A DNA stretch of 64,000 bases from contig NZ_CP101750.1 of NCBI RefSeq assembly GCF_026810505.1, positions 8,110,515-8,174,514 of the forward strand. Reading direction: 5' to 3'. A model generated the notes under the pieces. That model was not told the origin of the DNA and made no database searches. It worked only from the letters and a program-made list of their open reading frames with translations. The stretch comes from Streptomyces sp. Je 1-369 (lineage in GTDB: Bacteria; Actinomycetota; Actinomycetes; Streptomycetales; Streptomycetaceae). A program made the translations under genes and the position numbers. This document shows positions 1-12,200 of the stretch, piece by piece. Position 1 is the first letter of the stretch; every line of letters begins with the position of its first letter.

Positions 1-1
1 C

Positions 2-1567
2 GCCGAGCACAAGACCGCGGCGGACGACGACGGCGTCGGCGAGGTGCCGTGGACGCCGGTGATGCGGGCCTTCGGGGAGAAGGTCGCGGGCCCGGACTTC
101 ACGCAGTGGATGACGTTGGGCGTACCGGCCGGGCTCGGCCTCGACGCCCTCACCGCAGGCGTCGCCGCCCTCCTGGACACCCACGACATGCTGCGGGCCC
201 GCACCGTGCCCGGTGAGCCGAAGCTGATCGTCGGCGAGCCCGGATCGGCGGGGGCGGGGGCGGCGGTGTCCCGCGTCGACGCGACCGGCGCCGCCACCGG
301 AGCCCTGGACGAGATCGCGGGCCGGGCGGCACGGGAAGCGGCCGGCGAGCTCGACCCGGCGGCAGGAACGATGCTGCGGGCGGTATGGGTCGACGCGGGC
401 CCCGACCGCACCGGCCGGGTGGTCCTCGTAGCCCACCACCTGGTGGTGGACGGCGTGTCCTGGCGCGTCCTCGTACCGGACCTGCGTGCGGCCTGCGAGG
501 CGGTGGCCGCGGGCCGCACACCGCGGCTCGACCCCGTGGGGACGTCCTTCCGCCGCTGGTCCGAACTGCTGACCGCGCAGGCGGCCGAGGAGTCGCGGCT
601 CGCGGAGCTCCCGGACTGGCTGACCCTGCTCGGTGAGCACCAACAGCCCCTGGCGGGGCGCCCATTGGACCCCTCCATCGACACGTCCCGCACCCTGTGC
701 CGCCGCTCGTGGACCGTTCCCCCGGAGCAGGTCGGGACGCTGGTCGGCCGGACACCGGCCGCGTTCCACTGCGGTGTCCACGAAGTGCTCCTCGCCACCC
801 TCGCGGGCGCGGTGACGCACTGGCGCGCCGACCCCGCCCCCGGGCTGCTGCTCGACATCGAGGGGCACGGGCGCGAACCGCTGGACGGCACCGACCTGCT
901 GCGGACGGTCGGCTGGTTCACGAGCGCGCACCCGGTGCGTCTCCAGGTGACCGGCGTCGACCTGGACGACGCTATGGCCGGTGGCAGGGCTGCCGGTACG
1001 TTGGTGAAGGCCGTCAAAGAGCAGGTGAGGGCGGTCCCCGGGGACGGACTCGGCTACGGCCTGTTGCGTCATCTGAACCCCCGGACGGCCCCGGTCCTGC
1101 GGGCCGCACCGGCGGCGGAGATCGGCTTCAACTACCTCGGCCGGTTCACCGCGGCGGCGAAAGCCGCGGAGACGACGGAGGCGGCGGCAGCCGGGGAACC
1201 GGGAGCGCGGGAGCCGGGAGCGGTCGGCGCCTGGCAGTTGGCGGGCCCCGCGGGGGCGGGCGGCACGGACGGCTCGGACACACCGGCCCCGCACGTACTG
1301 GAGGGGATCGCGGTCGTCCGGGACACACCGGCAGGTCCCGAACTCACCGTCACGCTCAGTTGGCCGCAACGGCTCCTCACCGAGACCGACGTGGAACGGA
1401 TCGGCCGGACCTGGGTGCGCCTGCTCGCCGGGCTCGCCGCCCACACCGACGACCCGGCCGCGGGCGGACACACCCCGTCCGACTTCCACCTCCTCGACCT
1501 GGAGCAGGACGAGGTCGACCAGTTCCAAGCGATAGCAGCGAAGCTCGAGGGAGGTCTGTCCCGGTGA
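2..1567 (+). CDS. NRPS, 3' part (terminal epimerisation domain), truncated by window start
   Basis: This is the C-terminal 521 residues of a peptide synthetase whose start lies upstream. The visible part is one epimerisation (E) domain, which converts the carrier-bound residue to a D/L mixture. The HHLVVDG active-site motif (HH encoded at 434-439), the GWFTSAHP block and the GFNYLGRF block are intact. The first residues visible belong to the linker after the carrier domain, so the C, A and T domains and the amino-acid choice cannot be read here. The stop TGA (1565-1567) overlaps the GTG of the next synthetase, so the two are translationally coupled. The tail after the E domain (about 25 residues, [10 protein letters not shown]...) is the expected donor docking segment. 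Stretches near 957-1018 are almost the same as the E domain at 19,829-19,888 of the three-module gene, a sign of shared ancestry. Confidence 0.93.
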   Translation, partial: AEHKTAADDDGVGEVPWTPVMRAFGEKVAGPDFTQWMTLGVPAGLGLDALTAGVAALLDTHDMLRARTVPGEPKLIVGEPGSAGAGAAVSRVDATGAATGALDEIAGRAAREAAGELDPAAGTMLRAVWVDAGPDRTGRVVLVAHHLVVDGVSWRVLVPDLRAACEAVAAGRTPRLDPVGTSFRRWSELLTAQAAEESRLAELPDWLTLLGEHQQPLAGRPLDPSIDTSRTLCRRSWTVPPEQVGTLVGRTPAAFHCGVHEVLLATLAGAVTHWRADPAPGLLLDIEGHGREPLDGTDLLRTVGWFTSAHPVRLQVTGVDLDDAMAGGRAAGTLVKAVKEQVRAVPGDGLGYGLLRHLNPRTAPVLRAAPAAEIGFNYLGRFTAAAKAAETTEAAAAGEPGAREPGAVGAWQLAGPAGAGGTDGSDTPAPHVLEGIAVVRDTPAGPELTVTLSWPQRLLTETDVERIGRTWVRLLAGLAAHTDDPAAGGHTPSDFHLLDLEQDEVDQFQAIAAKLEGGLSR

Positions 1568-4500
1568 AGTCTTCAACCGCCGCCCACGGCGCGGCCCTGG
1601 CCGAAGTGTGGCCCCTGTCGCCCTTGCAGGAAGGGCTGCTGTTCCACGCGGACTTCGACGACCGGGGCCCCGACGTCTACGCCGTCCAGTTCCTGCTGGA
1701 CGTGACAGGGCCCCTGGACCCGGACCGGCTCCGCGCCTCGTGGGAGACGCTGCTCGACCGGCACGCGGCGCTGCGGGCCAGCTTCCACCGCAGGAAGTCC
1801 GGCGAGGCGGTGCAGCTCATCACCCGCAACGTGCCGCTGCCCTGGCGCGAGGCCGACCTCTCGGACCTCACCGAGCCGCAGGACATGACCGACCAGGCCG
1901 AGAAACTGGCGGCACAGGAACGCGCCCAGCGCCTGGACCTGACCGTCCCCCCGCTGCTCCGCCTCCTCCTGCTCCGACTCGGCACGGACCGGCACCGCCT
2001 CGTCGTGACGTCCCACCACCTCCTGATGGACGGCTGGTCGATGCCGGTCCTCCTGAACGAGCTCTCACAGGTGTACGAGGCGGGCGGCGGCCCGCTCGTA
2101 CTGAAGCGCGCGGCCTCCTACGGTGAATATCTGGCGTGGCTGGGACGCCAGGACAAGGAGGCCGCGCGCGCGGCATGGCGAGCGGAGCTGGCAGGAGCGG
2201 ACGGGCCGACGCTCGTGGCACCGGCCGACCCGAGCGGCGCCCTCGTCCTGCCGGAAGAGACACCCTTGCGCCTGTCCGAGGACGACACGCGGGCCCTGAC
2301 GGAGACGGGCCGCGCCCACGGACTCACGGTGAACACACTGGTGCAGGGCGCGTGGGCCCTGGTGCTCGCCCCCCTCGCCGGCCGCACGGACGTCGTCTTC
2401 GGCGCCACCGTCGCGGGCCGCCCCGCCGAACTCCCGGGCGTCGAGTCGATGGTCGGCCTGCTCATCAACACGCTCCCGGTCCGTGTACGCCTGGACGGCG
2501 CGCAGCCCGTGACCGAGCTCCTGACCCGCCTCCAGGAGCGCCAGTCGGCCCTCATCGCCCACCAGCACCTGGGCCTCGCGGAGATCCAGAAGCTCGCCGG
2601 TCCCGGAGCGGTCTTCGACACCCTTGTGGTCTACGAGAACTACCCCACGCCTCCCGCCCGCCCTGCCACCGAAGACCTCCCCGCCTTCACCGCGTCGGCA
2701 GGCCATCAGGCGACCAACTACCCGGTGACCCTCGGCATCCTCGCCACCGACCGCCACCTCCACGTCCACGTCACGTCCCGCCCGGACCTCATCCCCCAGG
2801 AGAAGGCAGCCGAGTTGGGCCGACGGCTCATCCGCGTCCTCCGGCAGATCGCGACCGACCCGACGACCCCGACCGCCCGCATCGACGTCCTGGAGGCCCC
2901 GGAGCGCGAACGCGTACTCCGCGAGTGGAACGACACGGAACGCACGGCGCCGACCGAGTCCGTCCTGCACGACTTCGAGCGTTGGGCGTCCCGTACACCG
3001 GACGCGGTGGCGGTGCGGTGTGGTGAGGAGGCTTTGTCGTACGCGGAGTTGGAGGTGCGGGCGGATCGGCTGGCGCGGCGGTTGGTGGGGCTGGGGGTGG
3101 GTCCTGAGTCGCGTGTGGGGCTGTGTCTGCCGCGTGGTGTCGACATGGTCGTGGGGGAGTTGGGGGTGTGGAAGGCGGGTGGTGCGTTCGTTCCGCTGGA
3201 TCCGGAGTATTCGGCTGATCGGTTGTCGTTCATGGTGGCCGACAGTGGTGCGGGTGTTGTGGTGGGTGCGGGGGAGAGTCTGGCGGGCGTGGCGGTCGGC
3301 GGGGCGCGGGTCGTGCTGCTCGGCGAGGACGACGCGGAGTGCTCCGAGGTCCCCGTTGGCGTGCGGCTGTCTGCGGAGCTGCTGGCGTACGTGATCTATA
3401 CGTCGGGTTCGACGGGTCGTCCCAAGGGTGTGGCTGTCGCGCATGGTGGCGTGGCGAATCTGGCGGCGGCGATGCGTCCGGTTCTTGGTGTGGACGCGGG
3501 CGTCTCGGTGTTGCAGTTCGCGTCGTTCAGCTTCGACGCGGCGGTGCTGGATGTGGCGGTGACGCTGTCCGGTGGCGGCACGCTGGCGATCGCTTCCGCG
3601 GAGGAGCGGGCCGAGCCGTCCGCGCTGGTGGCGATGATCGAGTCGGCGGGGGTGAGCACAGCCAGCGTCGTGCCTTCCTTGCTGGGCGTGCTGGACCCCG
3701 CCACGGTGCCGGGCGTACACAACTGGGTCCTCGGCGCCGAGCTGTTGACGGGCGAGCTGGCGAGCCGGTGGACGGCACAGGCACGCGTGTGGAACACCTA
3801 CGGCCCGACGGAAGCCACCGTGATGGCCACGGCGGGACCGGTGGACGCCACGACGGGGCCCACCGACGATCCGCCGCCGATCGGCCGCCCGCTGGGCAAC
3901 GTACGGACGTACGTCCTGGACGGGTTTCTGCGACCGCTTCCGGTCGGGGCGACGGGAGAGTTGTACGTGGCCGGGCCGGGTGTGGCCCGGGGGTATGTGG
4001 GGCGGCCGGACCTGACGGCTGAACGCTTCGTGGCGTGCCCGTTCGGTGCGGGCGGCCGCATGTATCGCACCGGGGACCTGGCCCGCTGGACGGCCGACGG
4101 GCAGTTGTCGTTCGTCGGGCGTGCGGACGAGCAGGTGAAGGTGCGTGGGTTCCGGGTGGAGCCGGGGGAGGTCGAGGCGGTCCTTGCGGCGCATCCGGGG
4201 GTGCGGCAGGCCGCGGTGATCGCCCGCGAGGACCGGCCCGGCGACAAACGCCTCGTCGGTTACGTCGTGCCGGACGGTGAGCGTGAGGTGGATGCCGAGT
4301 CGCTGCGCGTACACGTCGCGGGGCGGTTGCCGGAGTACATGGTGCCCGCGGCCGTCGTGGTCCTGGACGAGCTGCCGTTGACCGTGAACGGGAAGGTGGA
4401 CCGGGCCGCGCTGCCCGCGCCGGACTTCGCCGCGCGGACCATCGGTCGGGAGCCACGCACGGAGAGCGAGCGCGTGTTGTGCGCGCTGTTCGCCGAGGTG

Positions 4501-6204
4501 CTGGGGTTGGAGCGGGTCGGCGTCGAGGACGGGTTCTTCGAGCTGGGCGGCGACTCCATCAGCTCCATGCAGCTGGCTTCGCGGGCGCGCCGTGCGGGGC
4601 TCGTCATCACGCCCCGGCAGGTGTTCGAGGAGCGGACGCCGGAAGGCCTGGCGGCCGTCGTGCGGGCGCCCGACGAGGCACGGACGACGGTCGACGTCGG
4701 CGTGGGCGAGGTGCCGTGGACGCCGGTGATGCGGGCGTCGGGGGAGCGGGCGGCGCGGCCCGGGTTCGCGCAGTGGGTGGTGCTGGGGGTGCCGGGCGGC
4801 CTCGGGCTGGACGTTCTTGCGGTGGGTCTGTCGGCCGTGCTGGACGCGCACGACATGTTGCGGGCCCGCACCGTTCCCGGTGAGGCGCGGCTCGTGGTGG
4901 CGGAGCCGGGGTCGGTCGACGCGGCTTCGTCGCTGTCACGTGTGGATGCGGTGGGGGCCGGGCCCGAGGTGGTGCGGGAGCTGGCGGCCGGTGCTGCTCG
5001 GGAGGCGGCGGGGCGGCTGGATCCGGTGGCCGGGGTGATGGTGCGGGCGGTGTGGGTGGACGCGGGACCCGACCGGGCCGGTCAACTCGTGCTAGTAGCA
5101 CACCACTTGGTGGTCGACGGCGTGTCCTGGCGGGTGCTGGTCCCGGATCTGCGGGCGGCGTGCGAGGCGGTGGCCGAGGGGCGTGTGCCGGAAGTCGATC
5201 CGGTGGGTACGTCGTTCCGGCGCTGGTCGCAGTTGCTGACCGCGGAGGCCACCGGGGAGCAGCGGGTCGCGGAGCTCGACGGCTGGCTGGACCTGCTCGG
5301 GGAGACCCAACCCCACCTTGCACGCCGCGGGTTGGACTCGTGCCTCGACACCGTGGGCACCTTGCGCCGACAGAGCTGGGTGGTGCCCCCGGAGCAGGCG
5401 GAGGCGCTGCTCAGCAGGACGCCGACCGCGTTCCACTGCGGTGTCGACGACATCCTGCTCGCGGCTCTCGCAGGCGCCGTCGCGCACTGGAGGCCGGAGG
5501 CGGCCGCGGGCCTCCTGGTCGACGTGGAGGGGCACGGCCGTGAACCGCTCGGCGGACACGACGACGTGGACCTGTCCCGCACGGTCGGCTGGTTCGCCGC
5601 CGCCCACCCGGTCCGCCTGGACGCCTCAGGGATCGACCTCGCCGAGGCCCGCGCGGGCGGCCCCGCGGCGGGCGCGCTGCTGAAGTCGGTCAAGGAGCAG
5701 CTGCGCGCGGTGCCGGGCGGTGACGGGCTCGGTTACGAGCTCCTGCGCCATCTCAACGCGGAGACCGCACCCGTCCTCCGCGCCCGGCCCGCTCCCGAGA
5801 TCGGCTTCAACTACATGGGCCGGTTCACATCCGACGTACGGGCATCCTCCGCGACCGGCGCATGGCAGTTGCAGGGCGAGACGGCCATCGGCGGGTCGTC
5901 CGACCCGGACATGCCTCTGCGGCACCTGCTGGACGCGGGCGCGATGGTCCAGGACACCCCGGGAGGCAGGCGGCCGCAACTGACGGTCACCCTGAGCCGG
6001 CCCGGACACCTAGTGGCGGACGACGAGGCCGAAGAGCTCGGCCGCACCTGGGTGGAGCTCCTGTGCGGCGTGGCCGCCCACACCGACGCGCCCGCCGCGG
6101 GCGGTCACACGCCCTCCGATTTCCCTCTCCTCGATCTGGCGCAGGACGAAGTCGACGAATTCGAAGGGGCACCGGGCCCGACCGCGGCCCAAGACCCCTC
6201 CTGA
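1564..6204 (+). CDS. NRPS, single module C-A-T-E
   Basis: A 1,546-residue synthetase that adds one amino acid and epimerises it. The GTG start at 1564 overlaps the previous stop (GTGA), and WPLSPLQEG, the start of the C domain, follows 15 residues later. Domains: C (about 1-450; HHLLMDGW at 151, of the type that accepts a D-configured donor), A (about 460-960; [11 protein letters not shown] near 612, [15 protein letters not shown]), T (GGDS with Ser998), E (about 1045-1535; HHLVVDG at 1180). The eight pocket residues plus conserved Lys read D-A-L-S-V-G-T-V-M-K. This is not a code I recognise, though the family context suggests an aromatic residue. The middle of the A domain (3001-3626) is over 98 percent identical in DNA to the terminal module of the last synthetase gene and is visibly richer in G and T than its surroundings. 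The protein ends in a [14 protein letters not shown] docking tail. Confidence 0.95.
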   Translation: MKSSTAAHGAALAEVWPLSPLQEGLLFHADFDDRGPDVYAVQFLLDVTGPLDPDRLRASWETLLDRHAALRASFHRRKSGEAVQLITRNVPLPWREADLSDLTEPQDMTDQAEKLAAQERAQRLDLTVPPLLRLLLLRLGTDRHRLVVTSHHLLMDGWSMPVLLNELSQVYEAGGGPLVLKRAASYGEYLAWLGRQDKEAARAAWRAELAGADGPTLVAPADPSGALVLPEETPLRLSEDDTRALTETGRAHGLTVNTLVQGAWALVLAPLAGRTDVVFGATVAGRPAELPGVESMVGLLINTLPVRVRLDGAQPVTELLTRLQERQSALIAHQHLGLAEIQKLAGPGAVFDTLVVYENYPTPPARPATEDLPAFTASAGHQATNYPVTLGILATDRHLHVHVTSRPDLIPQEKAAELGRRLIRVLRQIATDPTTPTARIDVLEAPERERVLREWNDTERTAPTESVLHDFERWASRTPDAVAVRCGEEALSYAELEVRADRLARRLVGLGVGPESRVGLCLPRGVDMVVGELGVWKAGGAFVPLDPEYSADRLSFMVADSGAGVVVGAGESLAGVAVGGARVVLLGEDDAECSEVPVGVRLSAELLAYVIYTSGSTGRPKGVAVAHGGVANLAAAMRPVLGVDAGVSVLQFASFSFDAAVLDVAVTLSGGGTLAIASAEERAEPSALVAMIESAGVSTASVVPSLLGVLDPATVPGVHNWVLGAELLTGELASRWTAQARVWNTYGPTEATVMATAGPVDATTGPTDDPPPIGRPLGNVRTYVLDGFLRPLPVGATGELYVAGPGVARGYVGRPDLTAERFVACPFGAGGRMYRTGDLARWTADGQLSFVGRADEQVKVRGFRVEPGEVEAVLAAHPGVRQAAVIAREDRPGDKRLVGYVVPDGEREVDAESLRVHVAGRLPEYMVPAAVVVLDELPLTVNGKVDRAALPAPDFAARTIGREPRTESERVLCALFAEVLGLERVGVEDGFFELGGDSISSMQLASRARRAGLVITPRQVFEERTPEGLAAVVRAPDEARTTVDVGVGEVPWTPVMRASGERAARPGFAQWVVLGVPGGLGLDVLAVGLSAVLDAHDMLRARTVPGEARLVVAEPGSVDAASSLSRVDAVGAGPEVVRELAAGAAREAAGRLDPVAGVMVRAVWVDAGPDRAGQLVLVAHHLVVDGVSWRVLVPDLRAACEAVAEGRVPEVDPVGTSFRRWSQLLTAEATGEQRVAELDGWLDLLGETQPHLARRGLDSCLDTVGTLRRQSWVVPPEQAEALLSRTPTAFHCGVDDILLAALAGAVAHWRPEAAAGLLVDVEGHGREPLGGHDDVDLSRTVGWFAAAHPVRLDASGIDLAEARAGGPAAGALLKSVKEQLRAVPGGDGLGYELLRHLNAETAPVLRARPAPEIGFNYMGRFTSDVRASSATGAWQLQGETAIGGSSDPDMPLRHLLDAGAMVQDTPGGRRPQLTVTLSRPGHLVADDEAEELGRTWVELLCGVAAHTDAPAAGGHTPSDFPLLDLAQDEVDEFEGAPGPTAAQDPS
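3001..3626 (+). repeat. A-domain segment duplicated at 26,561-27,186
   Basis: About 626 bases covering the A domain from its start to past the A4 motif match 26,561-27,186 with only about ten differences (over 98 percent). A second shared block runs 4,029-4,251 against 27,589-27,811. The part between, which holds most specificity residues, has drifted more. Confidence 0.85.
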
Positions 6205-6270
6205 CGCGCACCCGACACCCCTCCCATCCCGCAGAACCCCGCTCGTGCCCACACATCTCGCCGTTGCCGC

Positions 6271-6288
6271 TGTGAGGAGACAGAGACG
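6271..6288 (+). promoter_or_regulatory. Conserved ribosome-site leader shared by two NRPS genes
   Basis: TGTGAGGAGACAGAGACG directly precedes ATG 6289; nearly the same string (TGTGAGGAGACAGAGCG) precedes ATG 20432 at 20,415-20,431. Both contain a strong GAGGAG site. The match outside the site itself suggests these gene starts were copied from one another. Confidence 0.8.
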
Positions 6289-9200
6289 ATGACCCGCTCC
6301 GTAGTCGAGGACGTCTGGCCACTGTCGCCGTTGCAGGAAGGGCTCCTGTTCCACGCGGCCTTCGACGACCAGGGACCGGACGTCTACCAAGGACAGCGGA
6401 TGCTGGAACTGGTCGGCCCCCTGGACGTGGACCGGCTGCACAGGACGTGGGAAGCGCTGCTTGCCAGGCACGGCGCGCTGCGGGCAAGCTTCCGGGGCCG
6501 CAAGTCCGGCGAGTCCGTGCAGGTCATCGCGCGTGAGGCGGAACTGCCCTGGCGGCTGGTCGACCTCTCCGGCCTCGCGGAGGACGACGCCCTCGCCGAG
6601 ACCGATCGGCTGGCCGCGGGCGAACGTGCGCGGCGTTTCGACCCGGCAGTCGCGCCCTTGCTGCGGCTGCTCCTGATCCGGCTCGGCGACGAACGGCACC
6701 GTCTTGTCGTCACCAGCCACCACGTCGTCATGGACGGCTGGTCCATGGCGGTGCTGTTCAACGAACTGCCCGCCGTGTACGCGTACGGCGGCCACACCCG
6801 GGGCCTGCCCCGCGTGACGTCCTACCGCGAGTACCTGGCCTGGCTGAACCGCCAGGACAAGGCGGCGGCGCGGGACGCCTGGCGGGCGGAGCTGGCAGGG
6901 GCCGACGAGCCGACCCTCGTGGCACCGGCCGACCCGGGCCGGACACCCGTGACCCCGGACAGCCTGATCACCTACATATCCGAGGAGCTGACCGCGGGCC
7001 TCACGCGGGTGGCCCGCAACCACGGCATCACGGTGAACACGGTGATCCAGGGAGCATGGGCACTGGTCCTTGCCCGCCTCGCCGGGCGCACGGACGTCGT
7101 GTTCGGCGCGACGGCGGCGGGCCGCCCGGCCGAACTGCCGGGCGTGGAGTCGATGATCGGCCTGTTCATCAACACGCTCCCGGTCCGCGTACGACTCGAC
7201 GGCGCGCAACCGGTGTCGGAGATGCTCGCCGCCCTGCAGCGGCGACAGGCCGCTCTCATGGCCCACCAGCACCTCGGACTGCCCGAGATCCAGCGGCTCG
7301 CCGGTCCCGGATCGGTCTTCGACACGATCATCGTGTACGAGAACTACCCGCGCCCCCCGGAGCGGCAGCCCGCCCCCGACACCTTCGCCATCCGCTTCCT
7401 CGGCGGCGAGGAAGCGGCGCACTACCCGCTCACGCTGGTCGTCGCCCCCGAGGGCAACCGCATGGGCTTCAAGCTCGACCACCGCCCCGACCTGTACGAC
7501 CGCGCGGACGCCCGGTCGGTCGTCGACCGGCTGTCGCGGGTCCTCGAACAGGTGGTGGCAGACCCCTCGGTACCGGTGGGCCGGATCGACGTGGCCGGAG
7601 ACGCCGAACGGTCCCTCGTCGTCGAGGAGTGGAACGCGACCCGGCGGCCGGTCACGAACCGTTCTGTGCCCGAACTGATCGCCCGGCAGACGCACCGCAC
7701 GCCGGACGCGGCGGCAGTGACGGACGACGAACGGACGCTTTCATACGCGGAGTTGGAGGCCGGTTCCGCACGCCTCGCCCAGCACCTGACGCGAATCGGC
7801 GTGCGCCGTGGCGACCGGGTCGCGGTGGTGATGGAGCGGTCGGTGGATCTGGTCGTGGTGTTGCTCGGGGTGTGGCGGGTGGGGGCGGCGTTCGTGCCGG
7901 TGGATGTGGAGTATCCGGCGGAGCGGGTGGCGTTTCTGCTTGCGGATTCGGATCCGGCGGCGGTCGTGTGTACCGAGGCGCACCGTGACTTGCTTCCCGC
8001 GGATTACGCGGGCCTGAGGGTGGTGTTGGACGCCCCGGGCGTGCGTGCGGCTGTCGATGCCTGTCGTGCGGATGGGCCCGTGGCGCGGGTGGGTGGGGGT
8101 GATGTGGCGTATGTGATGTACACGTCGGGGTCGTCGGGGGTGCCGAAGGGTGTGGTGGTTTCGCATGGTGCGGTGGCGGGTCTGGTGGGGGATTCGGGTT
8201 GGTCGGTGGGTGCTGGTGATGCGGTGTTGATGCATGCGCCGCATGCGTTTGATGTGTCGTTGTTCGAGGTGTGGGTGCCGTTGGTGGCGGGTGGCCGGGT
8301 GGTGGTGGCGGGTTCGGGTGTGGTGGATGCGGGGCGTGTCCGGTCGGCTGTGGGTGGTGGTGTGTCGGCGGTGCATGTGACGGCGGGGATGTTCCGGGTG
8401 TTGGCGGAGGAGTCGCCGGGGTGTTTCGCCGGTCTGCGTGAGGTGTTGACGGGTGGGGATGTGGTGCCTGCGGGTGCGGTGGCGCGGGTGCGGGAGGCTT
8501 GTCCTGGGGTGGCGGTACGGCATTTGTACGGGCCCACGGAGATCACCCTCTGCGCGACGACACACCTTCTGTCGCCGGGTACGTCGATGGGCGACGCCCT
8601 CCCGATCGGCCGTCCGCTGTCCAACCGCCACGCGTACGTCCTGGACGCCTTCCTCCGCCCCGTCCCGCCCGGAACGACGGGCGAGCTCTATCTCGCCGGA
8701 TCCGGTCTGGCGCGCGGCTACTTGGGGCGGCCTGGGTTGTCGGCCGAGCGGTTCGTGGCGTGTCCGTTCGGTGGTGACGGGGTCGGGGTCGGGGTCGGGC
8801 GGCGGATGTATCGCACGGGTGACTTGGTGCGCTGGTCGGCGGGCGGTGAGTTGCTGTTCGTGGGGCGTGCGGACGAGCAGGTGAAGGTCCGTGGGTTCCG
8901 GGTGGAGCTGGGTGAGGTCGAGGCGGTGCTGGCCGGGCACGAGGGGGTCGGGCAGGCGGTGGTGGTGGCCCGCCAGGACGTGTCGGGCGGTGAGAAGCGG
9001 CTCGTCGGGTACGTCGTGCCGGACGGCGAGTGCGAGGTGGATGCCGAATCGCTGCGTGCGTACGTGGCCGGAGCGCTGCCGGAGTACATGGCCCCGGCGG
9101 CCGTTGTGGTGCTCGATGCGCTGCCCTTGACCGTGAACGGGAAGGTGGACCGGGCCGCGCTGCCCGCGCCGGACTTCGCCGGGCGAGTCACGGGGCGTGA

Positions 9201-12200
9201 GCCACGTACCGACGTCGAGCGTGTGTTGTGCGCGGTGTTCGCCGAGGTGCTGGCGTTGGAGCGGGTCGGCGTCGAGGACGGGTTCTTCGAGCTGGGCGGC
9301 GACTCCATCAGCTCCATGCAGCTGGCTTCGCGGGCGCGCCGTGCGGGGCTCGTCGTCACGCCCCGGCAGGTGTTCGAGGAGAAGACCGTGGAGCGGCTTG
9401 CGCTGGTCGCGGAGGCGGTGGGGCGCGAGGCCGCGCAGGTCGCCGATGTCGGTACCGGCGTGGTGCCGTGGACGCCGGTCATGCGGGCCCTGGGTGAGCG
9501 GGCGGCGTGGCCGGGGTTCGCGCAGTGGGTGGTGGTCGGCACCCCGGCGGACCTGCGCCCGGATGTCCTGGCGGCGGGCCTGGGCGCGGTACTGGACCGG
9601 CACGACATGCTCCGGGCCCGTGCGGTGCCGGGCGAGTTGCAGCTGATCGTCGACGAGCCGGGGTCGGTCGACGCCGGGACTCTGATCGAGCGCGTGGACG
9701 TGTCGGATGTGTCGGACGTGTCGGGCGTGGCGGGTGGCGCTGCCGATGTGGGCGAGCTGGCCCGCGAGGCTGCCGGGCGGCTCGATCCGGCGCGCGGGGA
9801 GATGGTGCGGGCGGTCTGGGCGGACGCAGGGCCCGAGCGGGCCGGACAACTCGCCCTCGTCGTCCACCACTTGGTGGTGGACGGAGTGTCGTGGCGCGTG
9901 CTGGTCCCGGATCTGCGGGCGGCGTGCGAGGCGGCGGCCGAGGGGCGTGTGCCGGAGATTGATCCGGTGGGCACGTCGTTCCGTCGCTGGTCGGAGGTGC
10001 TGGCGGCGGAGGCCACCGGGGAGCGGCGGGTCGCGGAGCTCGACGGCTGGCTGGACCTGCTCCACGAACCGCGACAGCCGCTCGACGCGCCACAACAGTC
10101 GCTCGGCGAACGGGCGTTGCAGGACGACGTCGATACGGTGGCCACCTTGCGTCAGCAGGCCTGGGTGGTGCCGTCGAAGCAGGCGGAGGTGCTGCTCGGC
10201 CGGACGCCGACCGCGTTCCACTGCGGTGTCGACGACGTCCTGCTCGCGGCTCTGGCCGGTGCGGTCGCGCACTGGAAGCCGGAGACGGCGGCGGGGCTTC
10301 TGATCGACGTGGAAGGGCACGGTCGTGAGCCGGTCGAGGGTCACGGCGTGGATCTCTCCCGCACGGTCGGCTGGTTCACGAGCGCGCACCCGGTGCGGAC
10401 GAGTACGTCGGGGATCGACCTCGCGCAAGTCCTCGACGGCGGCCGCGCGGCGGGCGCGCTGCTCAAGTCGGTCAAGGAGCAGCTGCGGGCGGTTCCGGGC
10501 GGTGACGGGCTCGGTTACGAGCTCCTGCGCCATCTCAACGCGGAGACCGCAGCCGTCCTCCGCGCCCGGCCCGCTCCCGAGATCGGCTTCAACTACATGG
10601 GCCGGTTCGCGACGGCCGTACGCACATCCGGAACGGCCATAGGTACATCCGGCCCCGCCGTCGCCTGGCAGCTCACCGGCGACACCGCCATCGGCGGCAC
10701 CGTCCCGCCGGACATGCCGCTCCACCACGCCCTGGAAGCGAACGTCACCGTCCGGGACACGCCCGACGGACCCGAGCTGGAGCTCCGGCTGAGCTGGCCC
10801 GACGGTGTGCTGGCGCAGGACGACGCGGAGCGGCTCGGCAGCACCTGGGCGGCCATGCTGGGCGGCCTCGCCGCCCACGTGACGGCCGACGCCGACGCGG
10901 GCGGGCACACCCCGTCCGACTTCCCGCTGCTCGGCGCCGCCGCGCTCACGCAGGGCGACGTCGACAGGGTGGAGGCGGCGGTACGGGAGCCGGCCGACGT
11001 ATGGCCGCTGTCACCGTTGCAGGAAGGCATGCTCTTCCACGCCACCTATGACGCGGAGGGGCCGGACGCCTACCAGAGCCAGCGCGTGCTCGCCGTCGAC
11101 GGGCCGCTGGACGCCCAGCGCCTACGGGCCGCCTGGGAGACGCTGGTCGCGCGGCACGACGCGTTGCGCGCCAGTTTCCAGCGACTCGGCTCCGGCGAGG
11201 CCGTGCAGGTCGTGGCCCGGAACGTACAACTGCCGTGGACCGAGGTCGACTTGTCGGGCCTCGACCCCGACGAGGCGCTCGCCGAAGCCGACCGTCGTGC
11301 CGAGAACGAGGCGGCGGAACGGCTCGACCTGACGGCCGCCCCGCTCCTGCGCCTCCTGCTCATCCGCCTCGGCGCGGAACAGCACCGGCTCGTCGTCACC
11401 AGCCACCACATCGTGGCCGACGGCTGGTCGACGCCCCTCATGCTCAACGAGGTCTCCGCGATCTACGCGGCGGACGGCGCCACCCCCGCACCGGCCACGT
11501 CGGCCTCGTACGGGGACTACCTCGCCTGGCTGAACCGGCAGGGCAAGGAGGCTGCGAGGGACGCCTGGCGTGCGGAGCTGGCCGGAGCCGACGAGCCGAC
11601 CCTCGTGGCACCCGCGGACCTCCCCGGCGGCCTCGTCCTGTCCGAGGAACGCTCCGTGCGGCTGTCCGGCAGGGCCACGCGAGCCATCACCGCACTGGCC
11701 CGCTCGCACGGGCTGACCGTCAACACCTTCGTCCAGGGAGCCTGGGCACTGGTCCTCGCACGCCTCGCCCGGCGCACGGACGTCGTGTTCGGCACGACCG
11801 TGGCGGGACGGCCACCGGAGGTCCCCGGCGCCGAGTCGATGATCGGTCTGTTCATCAACACCCTGCCGGTGCGCGTACGGCTTGACGCGCGCGAGCCGGT
11901 TCTGACGCTCCTCGCGCAACTGCAGGACCGGCAGGCCGCTCTGATGCCCCATCAGCACACCGGCCTCGCCGAGATCCAGGCGCTCGGCGGACCCGGCGCC
12001 GTATTCGACACGATGCTGATGGTCGAGAACTACCCGCGGAACACCTCCCGGCTCTCCGGTTCCGCCACCCCGGTCACGCTCACCCAGCTCAGCAGCCAGG
12101 CGGGCACGCACTACCCCCTGGCCATCGGAGTCGTCCCCGACGACCGCGTCGAGGTCCGCGTGACGTACCGGCCCGACGTGTTCGACGGGCAGCGCGCCCT

